Part shown: positions 10,199-18,753 of the stretch, in pieces | Numbering within the stretch: the stretch's first letter is position 1 | Layout: each line of letters starts with the position of its first letter | Assembly (NCBI RefSeq): GCF_016411865.1 | Contig: NZ_JAEKJA010000008.1 | Span: 1-49,936 of the forward strand | Source of the DNA: Acuticoccus mangrovi | GTDB lineage: Bacteria > Pseudomonadota > Alphaproteobacteria > Rhizobiales > Amorphaceae | DNA length: 49,936 nucleotides | Direction of reading: 5' to 3' | The notes under the pieces: model-generated | Databases searched by the model: none | Told to the model about the DNA's origin: nothing | What the model saw: only the letters and a program-made list of their open reading frames with translations | Position numbers and translations under genes: made by a program

Positions 10199-12249
10199 CG
10201 CAGCGTCAGACAGGTGAGGTCGTCCGCCCGCTCCGCGCCCTTCTCGAAGGCGACCACGGCGTCGCGCACCGCCTCGTCGAGGGCGGCGGCGTCGTCGGTA
10301 TGGTGAAGCGCGACGGTGTCGACGAGCCGCGCGTCGCCGAACGCCTGGCTGTCGGCGTTGAAGGCCTCGGTCACGCCGTCGGTGAAGAGGAACAGCGTGT
10401 CGTCCGGGTGGAGGGTGACCGTCGCCTCGGTGAACTCGAAATCCTCGATCACGGCGAGGGCGGGGTCGCCGGCGCGCGGCAGCTCCGACACGGCGCCGGT
10501 CGTGCCGTTGGCGAGGAGCGGCGGGTTGTGGCCGGCGTTCACGAAGGTGAGCGAGCCGGTGTCGAGGTCGAGCACGCCGTGGAAGAGGGTCACGAACATC
10601 ATCTGCTCGTTGTCGGCGGCGAGGAAGGTGTTGACCTCGGTGACCGTCGCGGCGGGTGAGGGGGCCGACTGCGCCGTCGCCTTGATGAGGGTGCGGGTGA
10701 TCGCCATGAAGAGCGCCGCGGCGACGCCCTTGCCCGAGACGTCGGCGACGACGATGCCGAGCCGCCGATCGTCGATCATGAAGTAGTCGTAAAAGTCGCC
10801 GCCGACCTCCTTGGCCGTCTCCATCAGCCCGTAGATGCGGAAGGCGGGGTGCTCGGGAAGCGGGCGGGGGAGGAAGGAGCGCTGCAGCTCGCGGGCGATC
10901 TCGAGCTCCTGCTCCAGTCCGGCGAGGCGGGCGCGGGTGATGATCGCGTCCTGCAGCTCGCGGATGAGCTCGGTCAGCCGGCGGTGCTGGTCGGTGATCC
11001 GCTGGCTCATACCCTGGAGCACGGTGGCGAGCACGGCGAGCGCCTCGGTGGGGCGCTCGGCCGCGGCGGCGGTGGCGGCGGGGTCCGGCTTCGGCTCGGC
11101 CATCACGCGGCGCAGATCGGACAGGATCTCCTTGCGCCCGTCCTCGTCGAGGGTGCCGGCGAGGCGTTCGAGCTGGCGGCGGATGATGCGTTCCTGCCGC
11201 TGGCGCTGGCGGGCGATCGCTTCCTCCTGTTCCAGCAGTTGCAACGCGTTGCGGCGGAACACGGCGAGCGCCTCGCCGATGCGGCGGATCTCGCCGGTAC
11301 CGCTCACGGGCGTGGAGGGTTGGAGGTTCCCCTCCGACAGCTCGTGCAGCGTTTCGATGGCGCTCTCGAGCGGCATGAAGGCCTGCCGCAGGAAGACGTA
11401 GAGGCCGATGATCATGACGAGGCTGCCGAGGCCCACGGCGACGAGCCCGGTGCGCTCCAGCCGCCGCGTGGCGCTGAGGCTGTCGGTGGCGTCGCGCAGG
11501 GTGACGAGGGTCCCCGCGACGCCGCCCATCATCTCGTCCACCGGCGCGGCGGCGGCGAAGTAGAGACGACCGTCGGCGGACAGAAGCTCCGCCGCCGCGG
11601 TGCGGCGGGGCAAGGTGGGCGACACCTTCTCCCACAGGGTGGGATTGGTGCCGGCGATCATCCGGCCGCGCAGCGACATCAGATAGCTCGGCTCGCCGAG
11701 CCGGTCCGTCAGCTCCTGGAGGACTTCCTCGGCGTCGATCGCGAGGCTGAGGACGGCGCGCGGAACGCCGCTGATCGAGACCGCGCGGGCGGCGGTGATC
11801 ACGTAGCGGTCGGGCCGCTCCTGGCGCAGTCCGCCCACCGTCGCCGTGCCGGAGGTCAGCGCATCGATGGCGGGAGCGCCGAGGATGGGGCGGGCGCGGA
11901 AGACGGGCGCGTTGGCGGCGAGGAGCTCGCCGTCGAGGTCCAGAACCTGCACCATGATGCCCGGCGTGATGAGATCGGGCGAGTTGAGGATGACCTCGGT
12001 GATCTCCGCCGGGGTGAGGTTGGGTGCGGCGACCGAAAGGCGCGCGGCGAGCTCGGCGGCCGGCACCTCGAGATCGTCGGTCCGCTCGATGACGAGGCTC
12101 GACCAGAACGAGCGCTGGGCGCCGATGGCGATCTCGGCGAGGCGGTCCTGTTCGAGGCGGGCGCGCACGGTGCCGACGGCGACGAGGCTCCCGATGACGA
12201 CCACCAGGGCGATGGACAGGAGGAGGGTGATGCGGGTGCGCAGCAGCAT
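10180..12249 (-). CDS. Membrane sensor SpoIIE-type PP2C serine/threonine phosphatase (RsbU-like)
   Basis: A 689-residue protein. TM1 is at about residues 7-27, a periplasmic sensor region at 30-265, TM2 at about 268-288, HAMP at about 289-340, a long coiled coil at about 340-460 and a SpoIIE/PP2C domain at about 475-689. Catalytic metal ligands are present: D485 (GGDFYDYF), D503 (VADVSGKG), D624 (FTDGVTE), and D676/D677 (ADDLT). Such phosphatases dephosphorylate STAS anti-anti-sigma proteins, and one is encoded at 19456-19806. It is the last gene of the leftward sensor operon, 2 bases after the sensor-permease. The ATG lies just beyond the preceding gene's stop. Confidence 0.92.
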   Translation of the reverse strand: MLLRTRITLLLSIALVVVIGSLVAVGTVRARLEQDRLAEIAIGAQRSFWSSLVIERTDDLEVPAAELAARLSVAAPNLTPAEITEVILNSPDLITPGIMVQVLDLDGELLAANAPVFRARPILGAPAIDALTSGTATVGGLRQERPDRYVITAARAVSISGVPRAVLSLAIDAEEVLQELTDRLGEPSYLMSLRGRMIAGTNPTLWEKVSPTLPRRTAAAELLSADGRLYFAAAAPVDEMMGGVAGTLVTLRDATDSLSATRRLERTGLVAVGLGSLVMIIGLYVFLRQAFMPLESAIETLHELSEGNLQPSTPVSGTGEIRRIGEALAVFRRNALQLLEQEEAIARQRQRQERIIRRQLERLAGTLDEDGRKEILSDLRRVMAEPKPDPAATAAAAERPTEALAVLATVLQGMSQRITDQHRRLTELIRELQDAIITRARLAGLEQELEIARELQRSFLPRPLPEHPAFRIYGLMETAKEVGGDFYDYFMIDDRRLGIVVADVSGKGVAAALFMAITRTLIKATAQSAPSPAATVTEVNTFLAADNEQMMFVTLFHGVLDLDTGSLTFVNAGHNPPLLANGTTGAVSELPRAGDPALAVIEDFEFTEATVTLHPDDTLFLFTDGVTEAFNADSQAFGDARLVDTVALHHTDDAAALDEAVRDAVVAFEKGAERADDLTCLTLRYFRAA

Positions 12250-12251
12250 CG

Positions 12252-14141
12252 TCAGCGCCTCCGGCGCCGGCCGGCCGGCCGGATCGCGGCGAGAAGGCTC
12301 GCCCCGCCGAGGACCGCGGCCGCGAGGGTGGCCGAGCCGATGGAGGAGAGGCCCGTCAGATAGGTGGTGGCGTGGGAGGCCGCGGAGAGCACCATGGCGA
12401 AGGCGATCGTCATGGCGGCGGGCGGCGCGAAGGCACGGGCTCCGAGGGAGAGCATCGTAAGCCCGAGGCCGAGCCCGACGGCGATGGAGGTGATCGGGGC
12501 GGGCAGCGCGACGAGGCAGGCGCCGGCGAGGGCGAGGGCGCCGAGCGCCGCACCGACGGCGGGCGCCGCTCGCACGGCGAGTGCCGGCGCGAGCAGCGAG
12601 GCGACGCCGACGAGGCCGAATTGGAGCCCGATCGTCGCATAGTTCTCGCGCATGGCGATGCCGGACGTCTGGATGTCGGCCCAGGCGAAGACCGGGAAGG
12701 CGGCCGCGACGAGGGTGATCGCCTCGGCGAGGGCGAGCGCACCGGGGCTGGACGGCGCGAGGAGGTCGAGCCGCGTCCTGACGCGCTGCGGCGTGCGCGA
12801 GGCGCTGGCGATCGAGGCGAGTCCGACGATCACCACCACGACGCCGATGGTGGCGAAGGCCATGCGCCGTCCCTCCGCCTCGGCGAGGAGGGAGCCGACG
12901 ATCGGCCCCGCCGCCCCCGCCGCGAGAAACACGAGGGCGGCCCGCCAGGGCCGGCGTGCCGCCGCCCCTTCGGCGAGGAGCACCGTCCACACCGCCGTCC
13001 AGAGGCCGAAGCCGGTGACGAACACGATGAGGGCGAACGGCATCGCGTCGTGGACGAAATAGGTGGCGCCGAGCGCGACCCCGGCCGCGCTCATCGCGAA
13101 GAGGGTGATCGCCTTCGACCAGCGGCCGCCGAGGAGGAGGGCGAGGAGGAGCCCGAGGATCGCGCCGAGCCCGTCGGCGGCGACCGCCCCGGCGGCGGCG
13201 ATGGTGCTGAGGGGAGCGTCGCCGATCCGGTCGATGGCGAAGTTGGCGACGAGCGGGCGCGAAGCCTCCGCCGCCGCCATCGCCAGGAAGGGCCATGCGA
13301 GGCCCGCCCCCTCGCGCTCGATGCGGCGCACGAAGAGCCGGTTGAAGCGGTAGGCCCGGAGCGGGCGCATCGCCGCGTCGATGCGGCCGTGGAGGAGGTT
13401 GCTGGTGTCGAGGGCGCGCACCTCGTCCACCACCAGGAGGAGGCGGCGGTAGCTGCGTCGCAGCGGGCCGATGAGGCGCGCCGCGGCGGCGCCGAGCGGA
13501 GTGAGCGGCCCCGGCGGCGGCGGCGTGAAGTCGGCGAAGACGCCGCGGGCCACGCTGCGGCCGCCGGCGACGAAGCGGGCGCGCGGCAGGTCCACCCGCT
13601 CGAGCAGGGCGAAGCGCAGCGCGAGGCCCACCGCGAGGCCGGCGAGAAGGGCGACAGCGAGGGCGCTCGCGAGGATGTGCTCGCGGACGGCCTCGACCAC
13701 GTAGAGCGAGGGCCGCACGAGCACGGCGCCGCGCGTCTCGCCGACGCTGATCGGGGCGCGCATGTGCGTGGCCGCGTCGAACACCTGTCCCGGCTCGACG
13801 GCGTAGAGCACGTCCTCCGCCTCGTCGAGGATCGCGATGCCGGCAATCGACGGATTGGCGGCGAGCATGGCCTGCAGATGGGGCTCGACGCCGCGCATCT
13901 TGTCGAGCGGGATCCCGAGCGCCACGGCGTGCTCGATCTCCTCGGCGACGGCCTCGCCGATGGCGAGCGCCACCTCGTCGGACTTGATGGCGAGATCGTC
14001 GAAGGCGTTGCCGAAGGATCGCTCGATGGCGAGGAAGGCCGCGAGGAGGGCGAGGAGGCCGACGAGGGTGCCGACGAGCAGCGCGAGAAGGTCGGACCGC
14101 TCGGCCCGGCTCGCGTGCGAGGATCGAGGAGGTTGCGCCAC
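12252..14141 (-). CDS. Sensor-domain/MFS-like membrane chimera (leftward copy)
   Basis: A 629-residue membrane protein. TM1 is at about 18-39, then an extracytoplasmic domain with LGIPLDKM at 75-82, TM2 at about 157-181, a cytoplasmic linker, and from about residue 285 a ten-to-twelve-helix domain. That domain aligns by eye with the MFS domain of the protein at 15745-17742 (shared E-x-x-R-P-L/F start), but its MFS motif A is eroded. It may act as a receptor rather than a transporter. The GTG at 14141 is forced, because an in-frame stop (the upstream gene's TGA) lies 3 bases before it. It is tightly coupled to both neighbours. Confidence 0.82.
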   Translation of the reverse strand: MAQPPRSSHASRAERSDLLALLVGTLVGLLALLAAFLAIERSFGNAFDDLAIKSDEVALAIGEAVAEEIEHAVALGIPLDKMRGVEPHLQAMLAANPSIAGIAILDEAEDVLYAVEPGQVFDAATHMRAPISVGETRGAVLVRPSLYVVEAVREHILASALAVALLAGLAVGLALRFALLERVDLPRARFVAGGRSVARGVFADFTPPPPGPLTPLGAAAARLIGPLRRSYRRLLLVVDEVRALDTSNLLHGRIDAAMRPLRAYRFNRLFVRRIEREGAGLAWPFLAMAAAEASRPLVANFAIDRIGDAPLSTIAAAGAVAADGLGAILGLLLALLLGGRWSKAITLFAMSAAGVALGATYFVHDAMPFALIVFVTGFGLWTAVWTVLLAEGAAARRPWRAALVFLAAGAAGPIVGSLLAEAEGRRMAFATIGVVVVIVGLASIASASRTPQRVRTRLDLLAPSSPGALALAEAITLVAAAFPVFAWADIQTSGIAMRENYATIGLQFGLVGVASLLAPALAVRAAPAVGAALGALALAGACLVALPAPITSIAVGLGLGLTMLSLGARAFAPPAAMTIAFAMVLSAASHATTYLTGLSSIGSATLAAAVLGGASLLAAIRPAGRRRRR

Positions 14142-14144
14142 TTC

Positions 14145-14897
14145 TCAGACCTCCGCGTCGAGGCGGCGCAGCTCTTCGGCCGCCGTCTCGAGGGTGCGGG
14201 TGGCGGCGAGGGCGGTGACGACGGCCTCGTTGGAGGAGCTGCCGAGCGGCGTTGCGGGATCCGCGATCGGCTCGTGCCGGCTGATCGCGGCGAGCGCGCC
14301 CTCCATGTCGTGGTCGCGCCGCCGCATGACGAGGAAGCCGATGATGCCGGCGATCACGCTCGCCCCGAGCGTGATCGGGGCGGCGGCGACGAGGAGCGTC
14401 GGCACGCGCGTTAGCGGCAGCACCAGCGCGTCCTTGTCGATGATGAGAGCGACCCAGCCTTCGGTCTGGTCGAAGTCGTTGATGAGGGGACCGCCGAGGG
14501 TGATCGTCTCGGGCTCGGTGGCCCGCCACCGCGCGGCGCCGCGGCGGTTGCCGATGGCCTCGAGCCAGGGCGGCGGCACCGGCTCGCCGACGGCTCCGCG
14601 GTCGGTGGAAAAGAGCGTGATGCCGGTCTGGGAAAACACGTCGACGGCGAGGAGGCCCGGGGTGGACGCGAGCACCTCCTCGAGCAGCGGTTCGATCTGC
14701 TGCAGCTCGGCGAGCGGTAGGCCGAGCTGCAGGTTGCGCTCGATGGTCTCGTCCATGTCGCCGAGCACGAAGTCGAGCTTGGCCTCGGCGAGCCGCGCGT
14801 CGCCCTGCTCCACGACGCGGGCGGCCACCACCACGAAGGCGAGCAGCGCGGCGAGGGTCGCCAGACTGAGGAGGATCACGCCGCCGGTGCGTCCCAT
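14145..14897 (-). CDS. Two-TM extracytoplasmic sensor protein (leftward operon, first gene)
   Basis: A 250-residue protein with TM1 at about 7-29, a periplasmic Cache-like domain at about 30-165, TM2 at about 167-191 and a short cytoplasmic tail of about 55 residues without an enzymatic domain. The sensor domain carries LQLGLPLAELQQIEPLLEEVL and VDVFSQTGITLF, a pattern shared with three other proteins of this cluster. It is the first gene of the leftward operon, and the sensor-MFS gene follows 3 bases after its stop. It presumably signals through contact with the neighbouring chimera or phosphatase (inference). The family is unassigned. Confidence 0.75.
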   Translation of the reverse strand: MGRTGGVILLSLATLAALLAFVVVAARVVEQGDARLAEAKLDFVLGDMDETIERNLQLGLPLAELQQIEPLLEEVLASTPGLLAVDVFSQTGITLFSTDRGAVGEPVPPPWLEAIGNRRGAARWRATEPETITLGGPLINDFDQTEGWVALIIDKDALVLPLTRVPTLLVAAAPITLGASVIAGIIGFLVMRRRDHDMEGALAAISRHEPIADPATPLGSSSNEAVVTALAATRTLETAAEELRRLDAEV

Positions 14898-15053
14898 GGG
14901 GTCCGTCTATCTGGGTGAGGGGCCGAGGTCTGTAATCAAGTCCCGGCGAGCCCGTGTCAATTTCGTGTCCATCTCTTAGCGTGAAATTGGCAAGCAGCGT
15001 TGTGAGTGTCGCGCAGTGGCACTAGGCTGCGCCCGTAACGCGACACGAGGCCC
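14898..15053 (+). promoter_or_regulatory. Divergent promoter region of the two sensor operons
   Basis: 156 bases between two divergently transcribed sensor genes. It is less GC-rich than its surroundings. On the plus strand TTGTGA (15000-15005), 17 bases, then TAGGCT (15023-15028) could be a weak sigma-70 type promoter about 25 bases before the ATG at 15054. GAGG at 15047-15050 is the ribosome site. I see no clear operator. Confidence 0.4.
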
Positions 15054-15740
15054 ATGGGCAAACTCAGCCTGACCCTTCTTGTGGTTTTGTTCCCGCTGCT
15101 GGCCGCGTCGCTGGCGCTCGGCGCCTATCTCAACTACGCGAGCGTGCGCAACAGCTATATCGAGATGGTGGGCACGCGGATGCAGACCGTGGCGCGCCGC
15201 GTCGCGTCCGACGCGCAGGTCGCGCTGTCGATGGGCATGCCGCTCGCCGGGCAGAACGCGCTGGAGCGCCTGTTGACGCGCGAGGCCGCCGCCGACCCGA
15301 TGATTCGCTCGGTGGACGTCGTCGCCGCCGACGGCACCGTGCTCTTCTCCAGCGACCCGGTTCGCCGCGGGACGCGCGAGCAGGAGAGCGACCCGATGGC
15401 GGAGCGGCGGATGGCGTCGATCGTGTCGGCCTTCGACACCACCGAGGGGTTGGTGGTGACGCGCGCCTCCCGCCCCGCGCTCGACGCAGCGCTGGCGCGT
15501 GCGGGCGGTGGTATATTGACGGTCGCCGTCGCCGCACTCTCGTTGGCCGCGCTGGCTATTGCCATCGTCGTGGTGTTGGCGGTACGGGGCCTTACGCGGC
15601 GGCTGACCGACCGTGCGGCCACCGCCGCCGGTGAGGAGGTGCCGGCAGAGATGGTTCCGGTGATTGCCGAGATCGACGAGGCCCATGCCGCCATTCGCAG
15701 CCGCTGGGCCGCAAGCCGGCCGCCGGCCACGGGGAGCTGA
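15054..15740 (+). CDS. Two-TM extracytoplasmic sensor protein (rightward operon, first gene)
   Basis: A 228-residue protein with TM1 at about 5-27, a periplasmic domain at about 28-150, TM2 at about 154-177 and a short cytoplasmic tail of about 50 residues that may hold a partial HAMP. The domain carries LSMGMPLAGQNALERLL (59-74) and VDVVAADGTVLFSSD (87-101), the same layout as the leftward sensor at 14145-14897. There is no output domain. It stands 4 bases before the rightward sensor-MFS gene. The ATG has GAGG 3 bases upstream. It probably works as a signalling partner of the chimera (inference). Confidence 0.75.
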   Translation: MGKLSLTLLVVLFPLLAASLALGAYLNYASVRNSYIEMVGTRMQTVARRVASDAQVALSMGMPLAGQNALERLLTREAAADPMIRSVDVVAADGTVLFSSDPVRRGTREQESDPMAERRMASIVSAFDTTEGLVVTRASRPALDAALARAGGGILTVAVAALSLAALAIAIVVVLAVRGLTRRLTDRAATAAGEEVPAEMVPVIAEIDEAHAAIRSRWAASRPPATGS

Positions 15741-15744
15741 ACGG

Positions 15745-17742
15745 ATGCGTCGCTTCGATGGGGCTATTCTGCTGTGCGTCACCGCCATCCTGATGGCGGG
15801 GCTCGCCGCCATCTCGTGGCAGACGGTGCGCAGCGCCGAAGCGATCCTCCTGCCGGCGCTGGAACAGAAGGCCGACACGGTCGCCCGCTCCCTCTCGAGC
15901 CTCGTCGCCGAGGCGGTGGACTACGGCATTCCCCTCGACCGCATGGTGCGTGCCGACGAGGTGCTGAAGGACGCGATCGCCGAGAATGGCGACTTCGCCT
16001 ACATCGCGGTGGACGACAAGAGCGGCCGGACCCTCGCCTTCGCCGCAGCCGACGCCTACGCCGACATCCGCGGCGAGGACGACGCGGCGATGCGCACCGT
16101 GACGGCGCCGATCGAGCGGAACGGCCAGACGATCGCCGTCGTGGTGGTCGGCACGCCCGACGAGGTGGCGCGCACGGTGGTGCGAGAGCTGTGGCTCGAC
16201 GTGGCGGTGCTCCTGGTGGTGGCGCTCCTCGTCGCGCTGGAGCTCATCACCTTCGCCTTCTCGATCCCCTCCGCGGTGATGATGCGGGGCCTCGCCCAGC
16301 GGCTCGATGCGCTGCGGCGGGGCGACTTCCGGCCTCACCTGCCGCTTGCCGGCAGCGGTCCCCTCGCCGACGAGGTGACGGCCGTCGACACCGCCATCGC
16401 ACGCACGCGCGAGGATCACCGCCTGTTGCGCGAGGAGGCGATGGAGCGGGGCGACGAGGCGGCGCTCGAGGAGCTCGACCGGCTCGCCGCCCGCCATCAG
16501 CTCGAGGTGGCGCGGCACGAACCGCCGGTGAGCCTCGTCGCCGTGCGGGCCCCGGTGTTCCTCTTCTACCTCGCCGAGGAGATGACGCGGCCCTTCCTGC
16601 CGAGCTACATCGAGAGCATGGCGCGGCCCATCGCCGGACTGTCGGTGGAGTTCGTCATCGCGCTGCCGATCATCCTGTTCATGGCGCTGGTCGCCTTCCT
16701 GCAACCCTCGCTCAACGGCTGGACGGAGCGGATCGGCCGAGCGCGCTCGCTCAGAGGCGGGGCGGTGATCGCCCTCTTCGGCTATCTCGGCACGGCCGGG
16801 GCGACCGACATGAGCCAGTTGATCCTCTGCCGCGCCATCACCGCCATCGGCTTCGCCACGGTGTTCGTGTCGGCGCAGGGCTTCATCGTCGACCGCACGG
16901 GGGCGGAGAGCCGGGCGCGAGGCATCGGCCTCTTCGTCTCGGCGATCATGGCGGCGATGCTGTGCGGCCCGCCGATCGGCGGCATCGTGGCCGATCGGCT
17001 CGGCGTCAGCGCCGCCTTCGTCATGTCCGCGGCGATGGCGCTGATCGCCTATCTGTGCGCTCTCGTCGCCCTGCAGCGCGATCCGAAGCGCACGACGCCG
17101 CCCGCCCGCGCCGTCCGCATGTCCGACGTGATGGCGGTGCTGCGACAACCGGTGCTCTTCCTGCTCCTCATCGGCTGTGCGCTGCCGTCCAAGATGATCC
17201 TCATCGGCGTGTGCTTCTACTTCCTGCCGCTCGACCTCGCGGCGGACGGCTTCCAGCCCGCCGTCATCGGCCGCGTCCTGATGCTCTACGGCCTCGCCAT
17301 GCTGATCCTGGTGCCGATGATCTCGCGCGTTTCGGACGAGCGCAGCAAGCGCGTGCCCTACGTGGTGTTCGGCGGCGTCCTGTCGGGGCTCGCGGTCGCC
17401 CACCTCTTCCTGTGGCCGCAGCCTTGGGGGGGCGCGCTGATGGTGCTCCAGATCGGCCTCGCCCAGGGCATCTCCACCACGCCCCAGTCGGCGCTGGTGG
17501 GTGAGCTCGGCCGCCTGCACCTGCCGGAACTGTCCGAGGGGGGCATCTACGGCGTCTTCCGTCTGATCGAGCGCACCGGCACGGCGGTGGGACCGGCGAT
17601 GGTGGCGCTGATCTGGGGCGCGGCCTCCGGCGAGGCGGCCGTGGTGGCGATGGGCGTGCTTCTCGTCGTCGGAGCGCTGCTCTTCGGGCTCGCCTCGACG
17701 GGCCTCGGCGAGCGCACCGCTGCGGCGGGAGCGGGTAAATGA
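15745..17742 (+). CDS. Sensor-HAMP-MFS chimera (rightward copy)
   Basis: A 665-residue protein. TM1 is at about 7-25, then a periplasmic domain with YGIPLDRM (60-67), TM2 at about 150-172, a HAMP-like and coiled-coil linker to about 265 (RLDALRRGDFRPHLPLAGSG), then a twelve-helix MFS domain to about 655. The MFS part begins FYLAEEMTRPFLPSY and contains recognisable loop motifs (DRTGAESRARGIGLF, GGIVADRLG), so transport activity is plausible. Fusion of a chemoreceptor-type input to an MFS carrier is unusual. Its stop overlaps the ATG of the substrate-binding-protein gene (ATGA). GGGGAG precedes the ATG. Confidence 0.88.
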   Translation: MRRFDGAILLCVTAILMAGLAAISWQTVRSAEAILLPALEQKADTVARSLSSLVAEAVDYGIPLDRMVRADEVLKDAIAENGDFAYIAVDDKSGRTLAFAAADAYADIRGEDDAAMRTVTAPIERNGQTIAVVVVGTPDEVARTVVRELWLDVAVLLVVALLVALELITFAFSIPSAVMMRGLAQRLDALRRGDFRPHLPLAGSGPLADEVTAVDTAIARTREDHRLLREEAMERGDEAALEELDRLAARHQLEVARHEPPVSLVAVRAPVFLFYLAEEMTRPFLPSYIESMARPIAGLSVEFVIALPIILFMALVAFLQPSLNGWTERIGRARSLRGGAVIALFGYLGTAGATDMSQLILCRAITAIGFATVFVSAQGFIVDRTGAESRARGIGLFVSAIMAAMLCGPPIGGIVADRLGVSAAFVMSAAMALIAYLCALVALQRDPKRTTPPARAVRMSDVMAVLRQPVLFLLLIGCALPSKMILIGVCFYFLPLDLAADGFQPAVIGRVLMLYGLAMLILVPMISRVSDERSKRVPYVVFGGVLSGLAVAHLFLWPQPWGGALMVLQIGLAQGISTTPQSALVGELGRLHLPELSEGGIYGVFRLIERTGTAVGPAMVALIWGAASGEAAVVAMGVLLVVGALLFGLASTGLGERTAAAGAGK

Positions 17743-18743
17743 CGTCGACCTTCACCCGTCGGGCGACGCTGAAGCTCGCCGCCGGCCTCGCGGCGGTGCC
17801 GGTGGTCGGCCGCGCGCAGGGGCGCCCCTTCAAGATCTTCCAGATCACCTATCGCGGCGACACCGACGTGGAGCGCGGCTTCCGCGACTATTTCGATCAG
17901 CGCGGCATCCCGGTGGAGATCATCTCGAGGAGCGCCGAGCTCGACCCTTCGCGGGTGCCGGAGATCCTGAAGGAGGTGCGGGCCGAGAAGCCGGACCTCG
18001 TCTACACCTGGGGCACTCCGGTGACGATCGCCACCTTCGGCAAGGCGGGGGAGACGGACTCGGAGCGCTACATCACCGACATTCCGGGCGTCTTCACCAT
18101 GGTGTCGGCGCCGGAGAGCTCGGGCGTGGTGCCCTCGCGCGCATCCTCGGGGCGCAACATCACCGGCACGTCCCACGTGGTGCCGCCCGAGCCGCAGCTG
18201 CGGGCGATGGAAGCCTACCTGCCGTTCACCAAGCTCGGCGTGCTCTATACGCCCACGGAGCAGAACTCCATCGCCATTCTCGCGGCGCTGCGCGAACTCA
18301 CCAAGCCGATGGGCTTCACCCTGCTGGAGCGGACCTTCCACCTCGACGAGGCCGGCAAGCCCACCACCGAGGGGGCGGCCGATCTCGTGGCGGAGCTCGC
18401 CGAGGAAGGGGCGCAGTGGCTCTACTATCTGCCCGACACCTTCCTCTCCACCAACATCGACAAGGTGGCGCCGGTCGCGACGAGCCTCGACCTGCCCGGC
18501 TTCTCGGCGACCGAGCTCTTGCATCGCGACGCGCTGATCAGCCTCATCAGCCGCTACTATTCGCTCGGACAGCTCACCGCCTACAAGGCGGAGCAGATCC
18601 TCCTGCGGGGCGTCGATCCCGCCGACATTCCGATCGAGACGCTGAAGCGTTTCGCCCTCATCATCAACATGCCGCTGGCGCGCGAGCTGCAGCTCTACCC
18701 GCCTCTCGGAATGCTGAACTACGCCAATATCATCACCGACTAG
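17739..18743 (+). CDS. Orphan substrate-binding protein, ABC_sub_bind (TrpX-like) type
   Basis: A 334-residue periplasmic binding protein with a Tat-like signal (TRRATLKLAAGLA, residues 6-18, cleavage near GRAQG). The fold signature of PF04392 is visible: TWGTPVTIATFGKAG, then SSGRNITGTSHVVPPEPQL and KLGVLYTPTEQNS. No ABC permease or ATPase gene is near, which suggests ligand presentation to the adjacent sensor domains rather than uptake (inference). It is translationally coupled to the sensor-MFS gene, and a GNAT gene follows after 10 bases. Confidence 0.85.
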   Translation: MTSTFTRRATLKLAAGLAAVPVVGRAQGRPFKIFQITYRGDTDVERGFRDYFDQRGIPVEIISRSAELDPSRVPEILKEVRAEKPDLVYTWGTPVTIATFGKAGETDSERYITDIPGVFTMVSAPESSGVVPSRASSGRNITGTSHVVPPEPQLRAMEAYLPFTKLGVLYTPTEQNSIAILAALRELTKPMGFTLLERTFHLDEAGKPTTEGAADLVAELAEEGAQWLYYLPDTFLSTNIDKVAPVATSLDLPGFSATELLHRDALISLISRYYSLGQLTAYKAEQILLRGVDPADIPIETLKRFALIINMPLARELQLYPPLGMLNYANIITD

Positions 18744-18753
18744 GCGGCCTGAC

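Noticed and set aside
10180-14529. A 1449-codon open frame on the minus strand
   Set aside because: Only the last 689 codons are the phosphatase. The upstream part is an arginine-rich shadow of the sensor-MFS gene, which reads in another frame with clear membrane helices.
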